This document shows positions 25,740 through 33,328 of a stretch of DNA of 48,102 nt, one piece after another. The notes under the pieces are model-generated. The model had not been told where the DNA came from. It searched no databases and saw only the letters and a program-made list of their open reading frames with translations. Source of the DNA: Rhodocyclales bacterium GT-UBC (GTDB taxonomy: Bacteria > Pseudomonadota > Gammaproteobacteria > Burkholderiales > Rhodocyclaceae); the NCBI GenBank assembly GCA_003583745.1, contig QXPY01000019.1, positions 1 through 48,102 on the forward strand, read 5' to 3'. The translations under genes and the position numbers were made by a program. How positions within the stretch are numbered: the stretch's first letter is position 1; each line of letters opens with the position of its first letter.

Positions 25740-26501
25740 TTAGACGGTGGCGAACCAGGTCTGGTCGTCGACGATGGTGTTGACCAGACAGCAGACGTTT
25801 TCAACTTCGGTTTCGATGACATCGCCCGGCTTGACGTCGGCCAGGCCTTCCGGCGTGCCGGTCAGGATGACGTCGCCCGGATTCAGCGTCATGAACGACG
25901 ACAGGTATTCGATCAGCGTCGGGATGTCGAAAATCATGTCGGCCGTCGTACCTTGCTGCGTCGTTTTGCCGTTGATGCGCGTCGTCAGCTTGAGGGCCAT
26001 CGGGTTCGGCACATCGGCGGCATCGACCAGCCAGGGGCCGAGCGGCGTGCAGGCATCGCGGTTCTTGACGCGCAGGTTCGGGCGGTAATAGTTCTCGAGG
26101 TAATCGCGGATGGCGTAGTCGTTGGCCACGGTGTAGCCGGCGACGATGCCCATGGCGTCGGCCTTGGCGACGTTCTTGCCGGTCTTGCCGATGACCACCG
26201 CCAGCTCGCACTCGTAGTGCATGTAGGTAGCGTCGGCCGGGCGACGCGTCATGGCCTGGTGGCCGGTGATGGTGTTCGGTCCCTTGAGGAAGACGAGCGG
26301 TACTTCCGGTGCCTTGAAAGCCAGTTCCTTGGCGTGGTCGGCGTAGTTCAGGCCGAGCGCGAAGACGGTGCCGACTTCGACCGGCGGCAACCACTGGAAC
26401 TCGCCCTCGTTGAGCAGCCGGCCGTCGGCCAGGCGAACGCGGCCGCTATCTTCGCTGACCAGATGGACGGCGCCGTTGTAACTGATACGACCGTGCTTCA
26501 T
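25740..26501 (-). CDS. hpaG2: HpaG C-terminal-type subunit (OPET decarboxylase/HHDD isomerase)
   Basis: 253 residues of the fumarylacetoacetate-hydrolase fold, corresponding to the C-terminal half of the fused E. coli HpaG/HpcE. The metal ligands are visible: Glu97 and Glu99 in MHYECELAVVIG and Asp128 in VANDYAIRD. GPNTITGH and LTGTPEGLADVKPGD are family marks. Together with HpaG1 it decarboxylates 5-oxo-pent-3-ene-1,2,5-tricarboxylate and isomerises the product. The ATG at 26501 overlaps the HpaG1 stop (ATGA), so the two are translationally coupled, which suits a one-to-one complex. Confidence 0.9.
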   Translation of the reverse strand: MKHGRISYNGAVHLVSEDSGRVRLADGRLLNEGEFQWLPPVEVGTVFALGLNYADHAKELAFKAPEVPLVFLKGPNTITGHQAMTRRPADATYMHYECELAVVIGKTGKNVAKADAMGIVAGYTVANDYAIRDYLENYYRPNLRVKNRDACTPLGPWLVDAADVPNPMALKLTTRINGKTTQQGTTADMIFDIPTLIEYLSSFMTLNPGDVILTGTPEGLADVKPGDVIETEVENVCCLVNTIVDDQTWFATV

Positions 26502-27136
26502 GCTTGTGCTCCGATGCTGAATTGCAGGCTGCCGAGACCTTCGGCACTGAGACGGACGGCACTGCCGGCAGCGGCTTGCGGCGCCTGGTAGCGCACGCCG
26601 ACCAGCAATACGTCGCCGGCGTTCAGGGTCATCCATTCGGAAACGTCGGCCAGCAGTTGTGCCGGCGAACGCAGCAGGTCGTTCAGCGTGCGGGTATCGA
26701 CCACCTTGCCGTCGATTTCAGTGCTCAGCGTCAGCCCGGCGATATCGACCAGCGGCTTGACCGAAGTCAGCGGTAGCGAACCGTCGAAGCACTTCTCGCG
26801 GATCGCCGGCCGGTAATAGCTGGCGTGCGGCAGGCTCAGATCGGCGGCCAGCACCAGGCCGGCGACGGCGTCGAGCGCGTTCTCCGGCGTCAGGCGGGCA
26901 GCGGCGCGGCCGAGCACGAGGCCGACGGTGGCCGCCACTTCGACCGACTTTGCCTCGCCCGGCAGGTGCACCGTGGCGCCACAGGCGACGCGGGTGCCGG
27001 CCGGCTTGATGTACAGGGCCGGCGCCTTCGGGGCGCCCTTGTACGGCGCCTCTTCGAGCGAACCGATTTTCTGCAGCGATGCCGCGTCATTGAGAATGAC
27101 GCCGTACACCGTGCCGCTGACTTGCTGTTTGATCAT
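26498..27136 (-). CDS. hpaG1: HpaG N-terminal-type subunit
   Basis: 212 residues of the fumarylacetoacetate-hydrolase fold, matching the N-terminal half of fused HpaG. The metal site is incomplete here: where HpaG2 has Glu-x-Glu, this protein has Glu-Val-Ala in SVEVAATVGLVLG, while an Asp is kept in LAADLSLP. It therefore probably supports or supplements HpaG2. The start ATG 27136 is 15 bp after dctM. A separate hpaG1/hpaG2 pair in place of the fused gene is known from other bacteria; both frames are intact here, so this is not a broken fusion. Confidence 0.88.
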   Translation of the reverse strand: MIKQQVSGTVYGVILNDAASLQKIGSLEEAPYKGAPKAPALYIKPAGTRVACGATVHLPGEAKSVEVAATVGLVLGRAAARLTPENALDAVAGLVLAADLSLPHASYYRPAIREKCFDGSLPLTSVKPLVDIAGLTLSTEIDGKVVDTRTLNDLLRSPAQLLADVSEWMTLNAGDVLLVGVRYQAPQAAAGSAVRLSAEGLGSLQFSIGAQA

Positions 27137-27151
27137 GGTGCGGAACTCCGC

Positions 27152-28480
27152 TCAGCCGAGGAAATGAACCAGGCCGAGGCACATGGTGGGGAAAAAGACG
27201 AGTGCGACGATGCGCAGGAAATCGGAGGCGAGGAAGGGCATGACGCCGAACGCAGTGTCCTTCATCGGCACATCCTTGGCGATCTTGTTGATCACGTACA
27301 GGTTCATGCCGACCGGCGGATGCACGAGGCCGATTTCGACCACCATCAGGGCCAGGATGCCGAACCAGATCGACTTGTCCTCGACGCTCATGCCGAAGAA
27401 ATCCAGTCCCATGACCATCGGATAGAAGATGGGGATGGTCAGCAGGATCATGGCCAGCGAGTCCATCACGCAGCCGAGCAGGATGTAGATGAGCAGGATG
27501 GAGAACAACACGAGCAGCGCCGGCAGGCCGCTGTTCTGCACCCACAGCGCCAGTTCGGTCGGCATCTGCGACAAGGCCAGGCTGGAGTTCAGCAGGTCGG
27601 CACCGATCAGCACCATGAAGATCATGCCGGTGGCGTGGGCCGTGCCATAGACGCTCTGCAGGAAATCCTTGGTGCGCATGCCGCCCGATACCGCGGCGAT
27701 GACACCGCAAGCGGCGGCACCGATCGAGGCCGCTTCGGTCGGGTTGGCCCAACCGCCGTAGATGCCGACGATGACCACGAGAAACACGCAGAGCACCGGA
27801 ATGATGTTGATCTGGGCCTTGATCATTTCGCCGAAAGGTACCTTGCGACCGGCCGGACCGGCAGCCGGATCGCGCCGCACGATGAAGGCGATGACCAGCA
27901 GATAGCCGAGGGCGGCGATGATGCCGGGGACCACTGCAGCGACGAACAGCTTGCCGATCGATTCCTGGGTCAGCACCGCATAGATGACCAAGGGCACAGA
28001 AGGCGGGATCAGGATGCCGAGGGTGCCGGAAGCGGCCAGCGTCGCGGTGGACAGCCTGCCGGAATAGCCGTTGGCCTTGAGTTCGGGCAACGCCACCTGG
28101 CCCATGGTGGCAGCCGTCGCCAGCGAAGAGCCGCAGATCGCCCCGAAGGCGGCACAGGCGGCGGTCGAGGCCATGGCCAAACCGCCTCGCCAGTGGCCGA
28201 TCAATGTGCCGGCCGCCTTGAACAAGGCCTTGGACAAGCCACCATGCGTCGCGAACTGGCCCATCAGGATGAACAGCGGGATGACCGCCAGGTCGTAGTT
28301 GGAGACCCGGGCATAAACCAGGTTGTTGAGGGTATACAGCAAGCCGCCGGTTTCGCCGTTGTTCATCACCAGGTAAATCCCGGCACCGGTAATGAACATG
28401 GCCATGGTGATATGCACGCGGATGGCGAGCATGGCCAACAGGCAGCCGAAGCCGATCAGGCCGATGGAGGTACCGCTCAT
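27152..28480 (-). CDS. dctM: TRAP transporter large permease
   Basis: 442 residues with about 12 hydrophobic segments of the DctM family: FILMGQFATHGGLSKALFKAAG, AAFGAICGSSLATAATMGQVALPEL and the LGCVMDSLAMILLTIPIFYPM stretch. It carries out sodium-coupled uptake in the inner membrane with DctQ and DctP. The ATG overlaps the dctQ stop. Lying between dctP/dctQ and hpaG, it probably imports (hydroxy)phenylacetate or a related aromatic acid for the pathway; dicarboxylates are the classical substrates, so the aromatic role is inference from position. Confidence 0.9.
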   Translation of the reverse strand: MSGTSIGLIGFGCLLAMLAIRVHITMAMFITGAGIYLVMNNGETGGLLYTLNNLVYARVSNYDLAVIPLFILMGQFATHGGLSKALFKAAGTLIGHWRGGLAMASTAACAAFGAICGSSLATAATMGQVALPELKANGYSGRLSTATLAASGTLGILIPPSVPLVIYAVLTQESIGKLFVAAVVPGIIAALGYLLVIAFIVRRDPAAGPAGRKVPFGEMIKAQINIIPVLCVFLVVIVGIYGGWANPTEAASIGAAACGVIAAVSGGMRTKDFLQSVYGTAHATGMIFMVLIGADLLNSSLALSQMPTELALWVQNSGLPALLVLFSILLIYILLGCVMDSLAMILLTIPIFYPMVMGLDFFGMSVEDKSIWFGILALMVVEIGLVHPPVGMNLYVINKIAKDVPMKDTAFGVMPFLASDFLRIVALVFFPTMCLGLVHFLG

Positions 28481-29019
28481 TTATGGGCTCCCGGAATGTT
28501 CTTGCTCGGATGGAAATGCGCGAAGGCGCGGTAGAAAGCACACACCGACATGAGGACGATGCCGGGCACCAGCAAGGCAGTCGGAATCCACAACGGCAGC
28601 GAGACCAGGGTGGTCACCTCCTGCGACTCGTAGGTGGCGACCGCCGACAGAATCGTCCGCCAGGCCAGCAGAACAGAAACGCCGCCAAGCAGCAGCTCGG
28701 CCACCCCGTCGATCGGACGCTTCAACGAGTCGCGCATGCTCTCGGTGAAAAAATCGACCTTGATGTGCTCGCCGAGCAGCGTGCAGTACGGCAGGAATGC
28801 CGTGGCGGCGACGGCGGTACCGGCCTGCATCAGTTCGATATCGCCATTGACCGAGCCGAAGCCCAGCTTGCGGCCGACGATCGACACCAGCGACATGGCG
28901 ATCAGGACAATGAACAACATCCCGCCGGAAATCGCCATCGCCTTACCGGCCAGGATCAGCCAGTGCTCGACCCGGTCGTGCTCGACCAGTTCGTGGGGAA
29001 TGCCCATCGGATCATGCAT
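28477..29019 (-). CDS. dctQ: TRAP transporter small permease
   Basis: 180 residues with four hydrophobic segments, including AISGGMLFIVLIAMSLVSIVGRKLGFG and the conserved EHIKVDFFTESM motif of the DctQ family. It pairs with DctM in the inner membrane. GGGAGA lies 6 bases before ATG 29019; the gene ends with an ATGA overlap onto dctM and follows dctP after 25 bp. Confidence 0.9.
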   Translation of the reverse strand: MHDPMGIPHELVEHDRVEHWLILAGKAMAISGGMLFIVLIAMSLVSIVGRKLGFGSVNGDIELMQAGTAVAATAFLPYCTLLGEHIKVDFFTESMRDSLKRPIDGVAELLLGGVSVLLAWRTILSAVATYESQEVTTLVSLPLWIPTALLVPGIVLMSVCAFYRAFAHFHPSKNIPGAHK

Positions 29020-29044
29020 GATTCGTCTCCCAGCCCGCTGGCGC

Positions 29045-30064
29045 TTACTTGCTGGTGCCGGTCAGTTCGCGGGCGGCGGCGATCAGCTTCTTGCCATCCA
29101 GACCCTTCTCGCCAACCTGCTTGGCCCACTCGTCCTCGACGCTGGCCGTGGCCTGCTTCATGGCAGTGACCTGGGTGGCGCTCAGGGTGGTGATCTTGTT
29201 GCCCTGGGCGGCGATCCGCTTCTTGGTATCGGCCGCGACATCGTCAAACATGGCGCCGAACTTGCCGACCATGACCTCGCCCGTGGTCTTGTCGACAATG
29301 GCTTTCAGATCGGCCGGCAGACCGTCGTACTTTTGCTTGTTCATCAGCACGGTAAGAACGGTTGCAGTCGGATAGGCCACACCGTTGTCCGGCTGCAGGT
29401 GGAACTTCGTCACCTCCGAAAGCTTGGTCGGATAGACCAGCTCCCAGGCACCGAGCGAGCCGTCAACGACCCCCTTGGCAATGGCTTCGGTGACCTGGGC
29501 CGGCGGCATGGCCACCGGCGCACCGCCCAAGGCAGCCAGCGTCTTGGCGCCGACGCGGGTCGAGGTGCGCAGCTTGAGGCCGGCAAAACCGGTCAGGCCG
29601 ACAATCTGCTTGTTCGAGGTGTGGACGGCCTGACCGCCATCGGTGTGGAAGGCCAACACCTTGTAGGCGGCGAATTCCTGCTGGGCATGCTGCTGGTAGA
29701 ACTTCCACAGCGCCTTGGAACTGGAGGTGGCATCCTTGACCATGAACGGCAGCTCGAACGCCTCGATGGCCGGGAAGCGGCCGGCCGAGTAGCCCGGACC
29801 GGTCCACACCACGTCGGCGACGCCGTTCTTGACCTGGTCGGCCAGTTGGGCCGGCGTACCGCCCAGTTGCATGGCGGGATAGAACTGGCACTTGATGCGG
29901 TTATTGGAGAGCTTGCCCATCTCCTCGCACCAGGGCTGCAGCACGCGCTGCTGGGTCGGGGCGGCGGAAGGCAGGAAATGCGCGATCTTGAAAGTGACTT
30001 CCTGGGCGAAGGCCGGCATGGAAGCAGCGACGGCACCGAGAACGGCGAGCTTGCGATAGTTCAT
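29045..30064 (-). CDS. dctP: TRAP transporter solute-binding protein of the hpa operon
   Basis: 339 residues with a signal peptide (MNYRKLAVLGAVAASMPAFA). DctP-type stretches are QEVTFKIAHFLPSAAP, LADQVKNGVADVVWTGPGYSAGRF and GVVDGSLGAWELVYPTKL. It binds the substrate in the periplasm and delivers it to DctQM. I start it at ATG 30064, 6 bases from GAGGAG; an ATG at 30070 touches that site directly. First gene of the operon dctP-Q-M-hpaG1-G2-E-D-D-F-H-I. Its promoter region carries two palindromes (30107-30146), as expected for repression by an HpaR-like MarR protein not present in the window. Confidence 0.9.
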   Translation of the reverse strand: MNYRKLAVLGAVAASMPAFAQEVTFKIAHFLPSAAPTQQRVLQPWCEEMGKLSNNRIKCQFYPAMQLGGTPAQLADQVKNGVADVVWTGPGYSAGRFPAIEAFELPFMVKDATSSSKALWKFYQQHAQQEFAAYKVLAFHTDGGQAVHTSNKQIVGLTGFAGLKLRTSTRVGAKTLAALGGAPVAMPPAQVTEAIAKGVVDGSLGAWELVYPTKLSEVTKFHLQPDNGVAYPTATVLTVLMNKQKYDGLPADLKAIVDKTTGEVMVGKFGAMFDDVAADTKKRIAAQGNKITTLSATQVTAMKQATASVEDEWAKQVGEKGLDGKKLIAAARELTGTSK

Positions 30065-30106
30065 GTTCATCTCCTCTTTCTGGATCGAAGATCGACCGCC
30101 GACCTT

Positions 30107-30146
30107 CGTTAATATGTTAGCGATTAAATCACTACGATATTAGTGA
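30107..30146. promoter_or_regulatory. Two operator-like palindromes before the hpa operon
   Basis: CGTTAATATGTTAGCG (30107-30122) is an imperfect palindrome, and CACTACGATATTAGTG (30130-30145, with TCACTA/TAGTGA ends 30129-30146) is a second one whose core CTA-N6-TAG matches the perfect copy GCTAATATATTAGC at 11509. Both sit 43-82 bp before dctP, where they could block RNA polymerase. HpaR of E. coli is a MarR-type repressor of this pathway; that such a protein binds here is inference. Confidence 0.5.
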
Positions 30147-30189
30147 GTCAACACATCCAGGAAAAATTTGCGCCCTTTTTTACCTGTTT

Positions 30190-30726
30190 TTACTGCTGCA
30201 CCGCAGCATCGGGAAGCGGATGCCGGAAGACCTGAAAGCGCCGGCCACGAAAGTCGGTTTCGCTTTCATAACAAGCCCCTACCGATTCTGCGACACGAAT
30301 CGAGGCGAGGTTTTCGCGGTCGATGAAGCTGATCGGCGGCTGGCCGGGAAAGGCCGCTGCCGCAAGGCGCTGGACGGCCCGGGCTGCCTCGCTGGCATAA
30401 CCGCAACCGCGCTCGGCGGGGTGCAGCGCCCACTTGATTTCGCGCTCGGGAAAATCCACCGGGTGCCAGAGGCCGACCGTACCGAGCAGCCGACCATCGC
30501 TTTTCGCCGCCACGGCATAGGGACCATAACCGCGCAGCAGCCAGTGCCCGGCCAGGGCAGCGGTGAGCCGCCAGCTTTCGCCTTCGCTCAAGGGACGACC
30601 GAGCGTGTAGCGGGTGCTTTCCGGATCGGCGTAATGGGCATGCATCGCCGCCCAGTCGGCCTCTAGGAAGGGGCGCAGGATCAGGCGCGGGGTGTCGGCG
30701 TGCGTCGGGATCAGGAAGTGGGTCAT
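30190..30726 (-). CDS. GNAT-family N-acetyltransferase (RimJ/RimL type)
   Basis: 178 residues of the GNAT fold, Acetyltransf_3 group: TPRLILRPFLEADWAAMHAHYADPE at the N-terminus, LLGTVGLWHPVDFPEREIKWALHPAERGCGYASEAARAVQRLA with the acetyl-CoA pyrophosphate loop, and ENLASIRVAESVGACYESE. It transfers acetyl from acetyl-CoA to an unknown amine, protein N-terminus or small molecule. The start ATG 30726 has a weak GAG upstream. A strong terminator stands directly before it, so it needs its own promoter or read-through, and it is probably not part of either flanking operon. Confidence 0.8.
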   Translation of the reverse strand: MTHFLIPTHADTPRLILRPFLEADWAAMHAHYADPESTRYTLGRPLSEGESWRLTAALAGHWLLRGYGPYAVAAKSDGRLLGTVGLWHPVDFPEREIKWALHPAERGCGYASEAARAVQRLAAAAFPGQPPISFIDRENLASIRVAESVGACYESETDFRGRRFQVFRHPLPDAAVQQ

Positions 30727-30735
30727 GGCATCTCG

Positions 30736-30768
30736 AAAAAGACCGGCCGCACCAGGCGGCCGGAAAAC
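30736..30768 (-). terminator. Rho-independent terminator of the DUF1329-to-ALDH operon
   Basis: CCGGCCGC (30743-30750) and GCGGCCGG (30756-30763) form a perfect 8-bp stem with a 5-base loop. On the minus strand it is followed by TCTTTTTC. It also has a short A/T-run on its other side, so it could work in both directions. Confidence 0.75.
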
Positions 30769-30802
30769 TCGCAGAGGAGAGAGAAAACGCAATCACTATC
30801 CG

Positions 30803-30820
30803 GGCGGGCCGCAGCCCGCC
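30803..30820 (-). terminator. Second hairpin after aldehyde dehydrogenase copy 2
   Basis: GGCGGGC (30803-30809) and GCCCGCC (30814-30820) form a 7-bp stem, 19 bp past the dehydrogenase stop and 40 bp before the stronger terminator. Only a weak TTTT follows at some distance. Confidence 0.4.
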
Positions 30821-30838
30821 TGGACTCAGAACCCAAAC

Positions 30839-32269
30839 TCAGGACTTCATGATCTTCAGGGTCTGCAGCGAGGTGAATTCGGCCAATCCGTGCTCGCCGA
30901 AGCCGACGCCGATGCCGGACTGCTTGATGCCGCCGAATGGCGCATCGGGCTGCACGGCGCCGTGCTGGTTGATCCACACGCTGCCGCATTCGAGACGCCG
31001 GCCGATGGCGGCCGCAGCCGCCGGGTCGGCCGACCAGACCGAGCCGCCCAGGCCGTTCGGGTTGTCGTTAGCGCGGCGCACCGCTTCGTCGATGTCGCGA
31101 TACTTGATGACCGGCAGGATCGGGCCGAACTGTTCTTCATCGACCAGTCGGCAGCCTTCCACCAGGTCGGCAACGATGGTCGGCGCGTAGAAGTAACCGG
31201 AACCGGGCAGCCGCTCGCCACCGCACAGGAAGCGCCCGCCATGCGCCCGCGCATCGGCAGCGAATTCCTCGATCTTGGCCAGTTGCATGGCGTTCTGCAC
31301 CGGCCCCAACTGGGTCTCGGGCAGCAGGCCGTCGCCGACCACCGCCTGGCTGGCCAGGCGGGCCAGTTCGGCACACAGCGCTTCGTAGATGCTTTCATGC
31401 ACGTACAGGCGCTTCAGGCAGGCGCAGGTCTGGCCATTGTTGTGGAAAGTCACGGCAAACAGTTTTTCGGCCACCGCCTTGACGTCCACATCGGGCAGCA
31501 CGATGCCGGCATCGTTGCCGCCCAGTTCGAGGGTCAGGCGCTTCAGGCTGGCGGCGGCGCTGGCCATGATCTTGCGTCCGGTCGCCGTCGAGCCGGTAAA
31601 GATGATCTTGGCCACGCCGGGATGCGCCACCAGGGCCGGCCCGACGGCCGAACCGGCCGCCCCCGTCACCAGGTTGAGCACGCCGGGCGGCAGGATGGCA
31701 TTGGCCAGTTCGACGAAACGGGCCGTCGCCACCGGCGTCAGCTCCGACGGCTTGAGCACCACCGTGTTGCCGGCCCGCAAGGCTGGAATGACATGCCAGA
31801 TGGCGATCATCAGCGGCCAGTTCCAGGGCGTGATCGAAGCGACCACGCCGAGTGCCTTGCGATGCACCTCGACGCGAGCCTCGGCATTGTCCTGGATGAC
31901 CTCGACCGGCAGTGCCAGGTCGGCCGTGACATGCGTCCAGGCCATCGCGCCGCCGACTTCCATGCCGGCCCCGACCCCGCCCAGGCCATTCAGCGGCTTG
32001 CCGGTTTCCAGCGTCACCAGTTGCATCAGTTCCGGCATATGGGCTTCAATCGCCGCCCCGACCGCATGCAGCAGAGCCTGCCGTTCACCTTCCGGCCGCG
32101 CGCTCCAGCCGGCAAAGGCGCGCCGGGCGGCGGCCACGGCGGCATCGACGTGCGTTGCATCGCCGGCGGCCGCTTCGGCAAAGGCCGCTCCGGTCGCCGG
32201 ATTGATCACCGGAAAATGCTGGCTGGCGACGACCGGCTGGCCATCGATCAGCATCGAGATTGTCTTCAT
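30839..32269 (-). CDS. NAD(P)-dependent aldehyde dehydrogenase, copy 2
   Basis: 476 residues, close paralogue of the enzyme at 2498-3937 (shared ITPWNWPLMIAIWH, TLELGGNDAGIVLPDV, HNNGQTCACLKRLYVHESIYEALCAEL-type blocks). Catalytic Cys is in QTCACLK and the Glu in TLELGG. AGGAG lies 6 bases before ATG 32269. It ends an operon with DUF1329, DUF1302, an RND pump and a Ycf48-like protein. Since amine oxidation by AauAB gives an arylacetaldehyde, this enzyme is a good candidate for the arylacetaldehyde dehydrogenase step; that assignment rests on context and on the promoter element shared by the two operons. Confidence 0.87.
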   Translation of the reverse strand: MKTISMLIDGQPVVASQHFPVINPATGAAFAEAAAGDATHVDAAVAAARRAFAGWSARPEGERQALLHAVGAAIEAHMPELMQLVTLETGKPLNGLGGVGAGMEVGGAMAWTHVTADLALPVEVIQDNAEARVEVHRKALGVVASITPWNWPLMIAIWHVIPALRAGNTVVLKPSELTPVATARFVELANAILPPGVLNLVTGAAGSAVGPALVAHPGVAKIIFTGSTATGRKIMASAAASLKRLTLELGGNDAGIVLPDVDVKAVAEKLFAVTFHNNGQTCACLKRLYVHESIYEALCAELARLASQAVVGDGLLPETQLGPVQNAMQLAKIEEFAADARAHGGRFLCGGERLPGSGYFYAPTIVADLVEGCRLVDEEQFGPILPVIKYRDIDEAVRRANDNPNGLGGSVWSADPAAAAAIGRRLECGSVWINQHGAVQPDAPFGGIKQSGIGVGFGEHGLAEFTSLQTLKIMKS

Positions 32270-32308
32270 GTTTGTCTCCTGTTTTATTTATCGGTATGGC
32301 ACTGCAAT

Positions 32309-33316
32309 TCAGTTTCTGGCCGGCTCCTTGTCGCTAACCACGCCGCGCCGGGAAAAACGGATCAGCGCGTTGCCGGCACCGGCCACCAGAGCGGTCATCG
32401 ACAAACGGTCTTCCCGCGCCGAGCCGGTGAAGCTGGCGCCGCCATTGCGGCTTTCGACCTGTACGCCGTCGAGCCCAACGCCGACGACCCGCTCGCCGAC
32501 CTGGATCAGGTCGGTCAGCGAGCTCTTGCTGCCGCTGTCCACCGCCTGCCAGCTGTGTCCGTCATCGGTACTGCGGTACATCGAGCCGCGCAGGCCGGCG
32601 ACGATCAGGCTGCCGTCCTGCAAGGCCAGACCGGTCCAGAACGAGCCCTTGTAACCAGTATCGAGATAACGCCAGTTCTTGCCGTGGTCGTCGCTGCGCA
32701 GCACCATGCCGCGCTCGGCGGCGACGAACAGGCTGCCCTTGGGCGAGGCGAAAAGGCCGAACAGGTTGCGGTCGGCCCGGCCCCCGTCCGGCGGCGCCGG
32801 CAAGCTGACTGTTTCCCAGCTCTTGCCGCCATCCTGGGTGCGCAAGACCAGCGACCACAGGCCGATGGCGACGCCCTCCTCGGCATTGAAGAAATGCACC
32901 GCGAACAGCGGCCGGTCTTCCTGGGTATCCATGCGCTGGATGCTCCAGGTTTCGCCGCCATCGGCGGTATGGACGATGGCGCCCCAGTGGCCGACCGCCC
33001 AGCCGTTCTTCTCGTCGGCAAAACTGAGCGCCGTCAGCGTCGACGAAAGCGGCATCTTGGCGGCCTGGCGGAAGTGCTTGCCGTCGTCGTCGGAAAGCAG
33101 CGCGATACCGTAATCGCCGACCGCGACGATGCGCTTGCCGGCCCTGACCGCCCCCAGCATGGGCGCCTGGGCCGCACTCGCCGACTGGTGGGCCGGCTGT
33201 GCCTTGAGTTCGAGCGGGGCGGCCGGCGCCTGGGCATGCGCCACGCCGATCCCCAGGCCGGCGGCGGCAAACAGCGCCAGGGCCGGCAGGTGAAGTGTGA
33301 TCGATTTGAGTTTCAT
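32309..33316 (-). CDS. Exported Ycf48/BNR-repeat protein
   Basis: 335 residues with a signal peptide ending near GVAHAQA. The mature part has repeated propeller motifs of the BNR/Ycf48 kind (LLSDDDGKHF, VHTADGGETW, LRTQDGGKSWE, LRSDDHGKNW, YRSTDDGHSW), about five to six blades. Ycf48/HCF136 assists photosystem II assembly in phototrophs, but there is no photosynthesis gene here. In non-phototrophs such proteins often accompany RND pumps with DUF1302 and DUF1329 partners, as in this operon. GGAG stands before ATG 33316 and only 12 bp separate it from the pump gene. A periplasmic scaffold or accessory role is inference. Confidence 0.75.
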   Translation of the reverse strand: MKLKSITLHLPALALFAAAGLGIGVAHAQAPAAPLELKAQPAHQSASAAQAPMLGAVRAGKRIVAVGDYGIALLSDDDGKHFRQAAKMPLSSTLTALSFADEKNGWAVGHWGAIVHTADGGETWSIQRMDTQEDRPLFAVHFFNAEEGVAIGLWSLVLRTQDGGKSWETVSLPAPPDGGRADRNLFGLFASPKGSLFVAAERGMVLRSDDHGKNWRYLDTGYKGSFWTGLALQDGSLIVAGLRGSMYRSTDDGHSWQAVDSGSKSSLTDLIQVGERVVGVGLDGVQVESRNGGASFTGSAREDRLSMTALVAGAGNALIRFSRRGVVSDKEPARN

Positions 33317-33328
33317 GACGTGCTCCGC

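Noticed and set aside
23514..26591. A 1025-codon open frame on the plus strand
   Set aside because: Antisense to hpaD, hpaE and hpaG2, with no recognisable domain. A codon-bias shadow.
25740..27136. hpaG broken by a frameshift into two pieces
   Set aside because: Both halves are full-length FAA-hydrolase domains joined by a normal ATGA overlap, as in known hpaG1/hpaG2 pairs.
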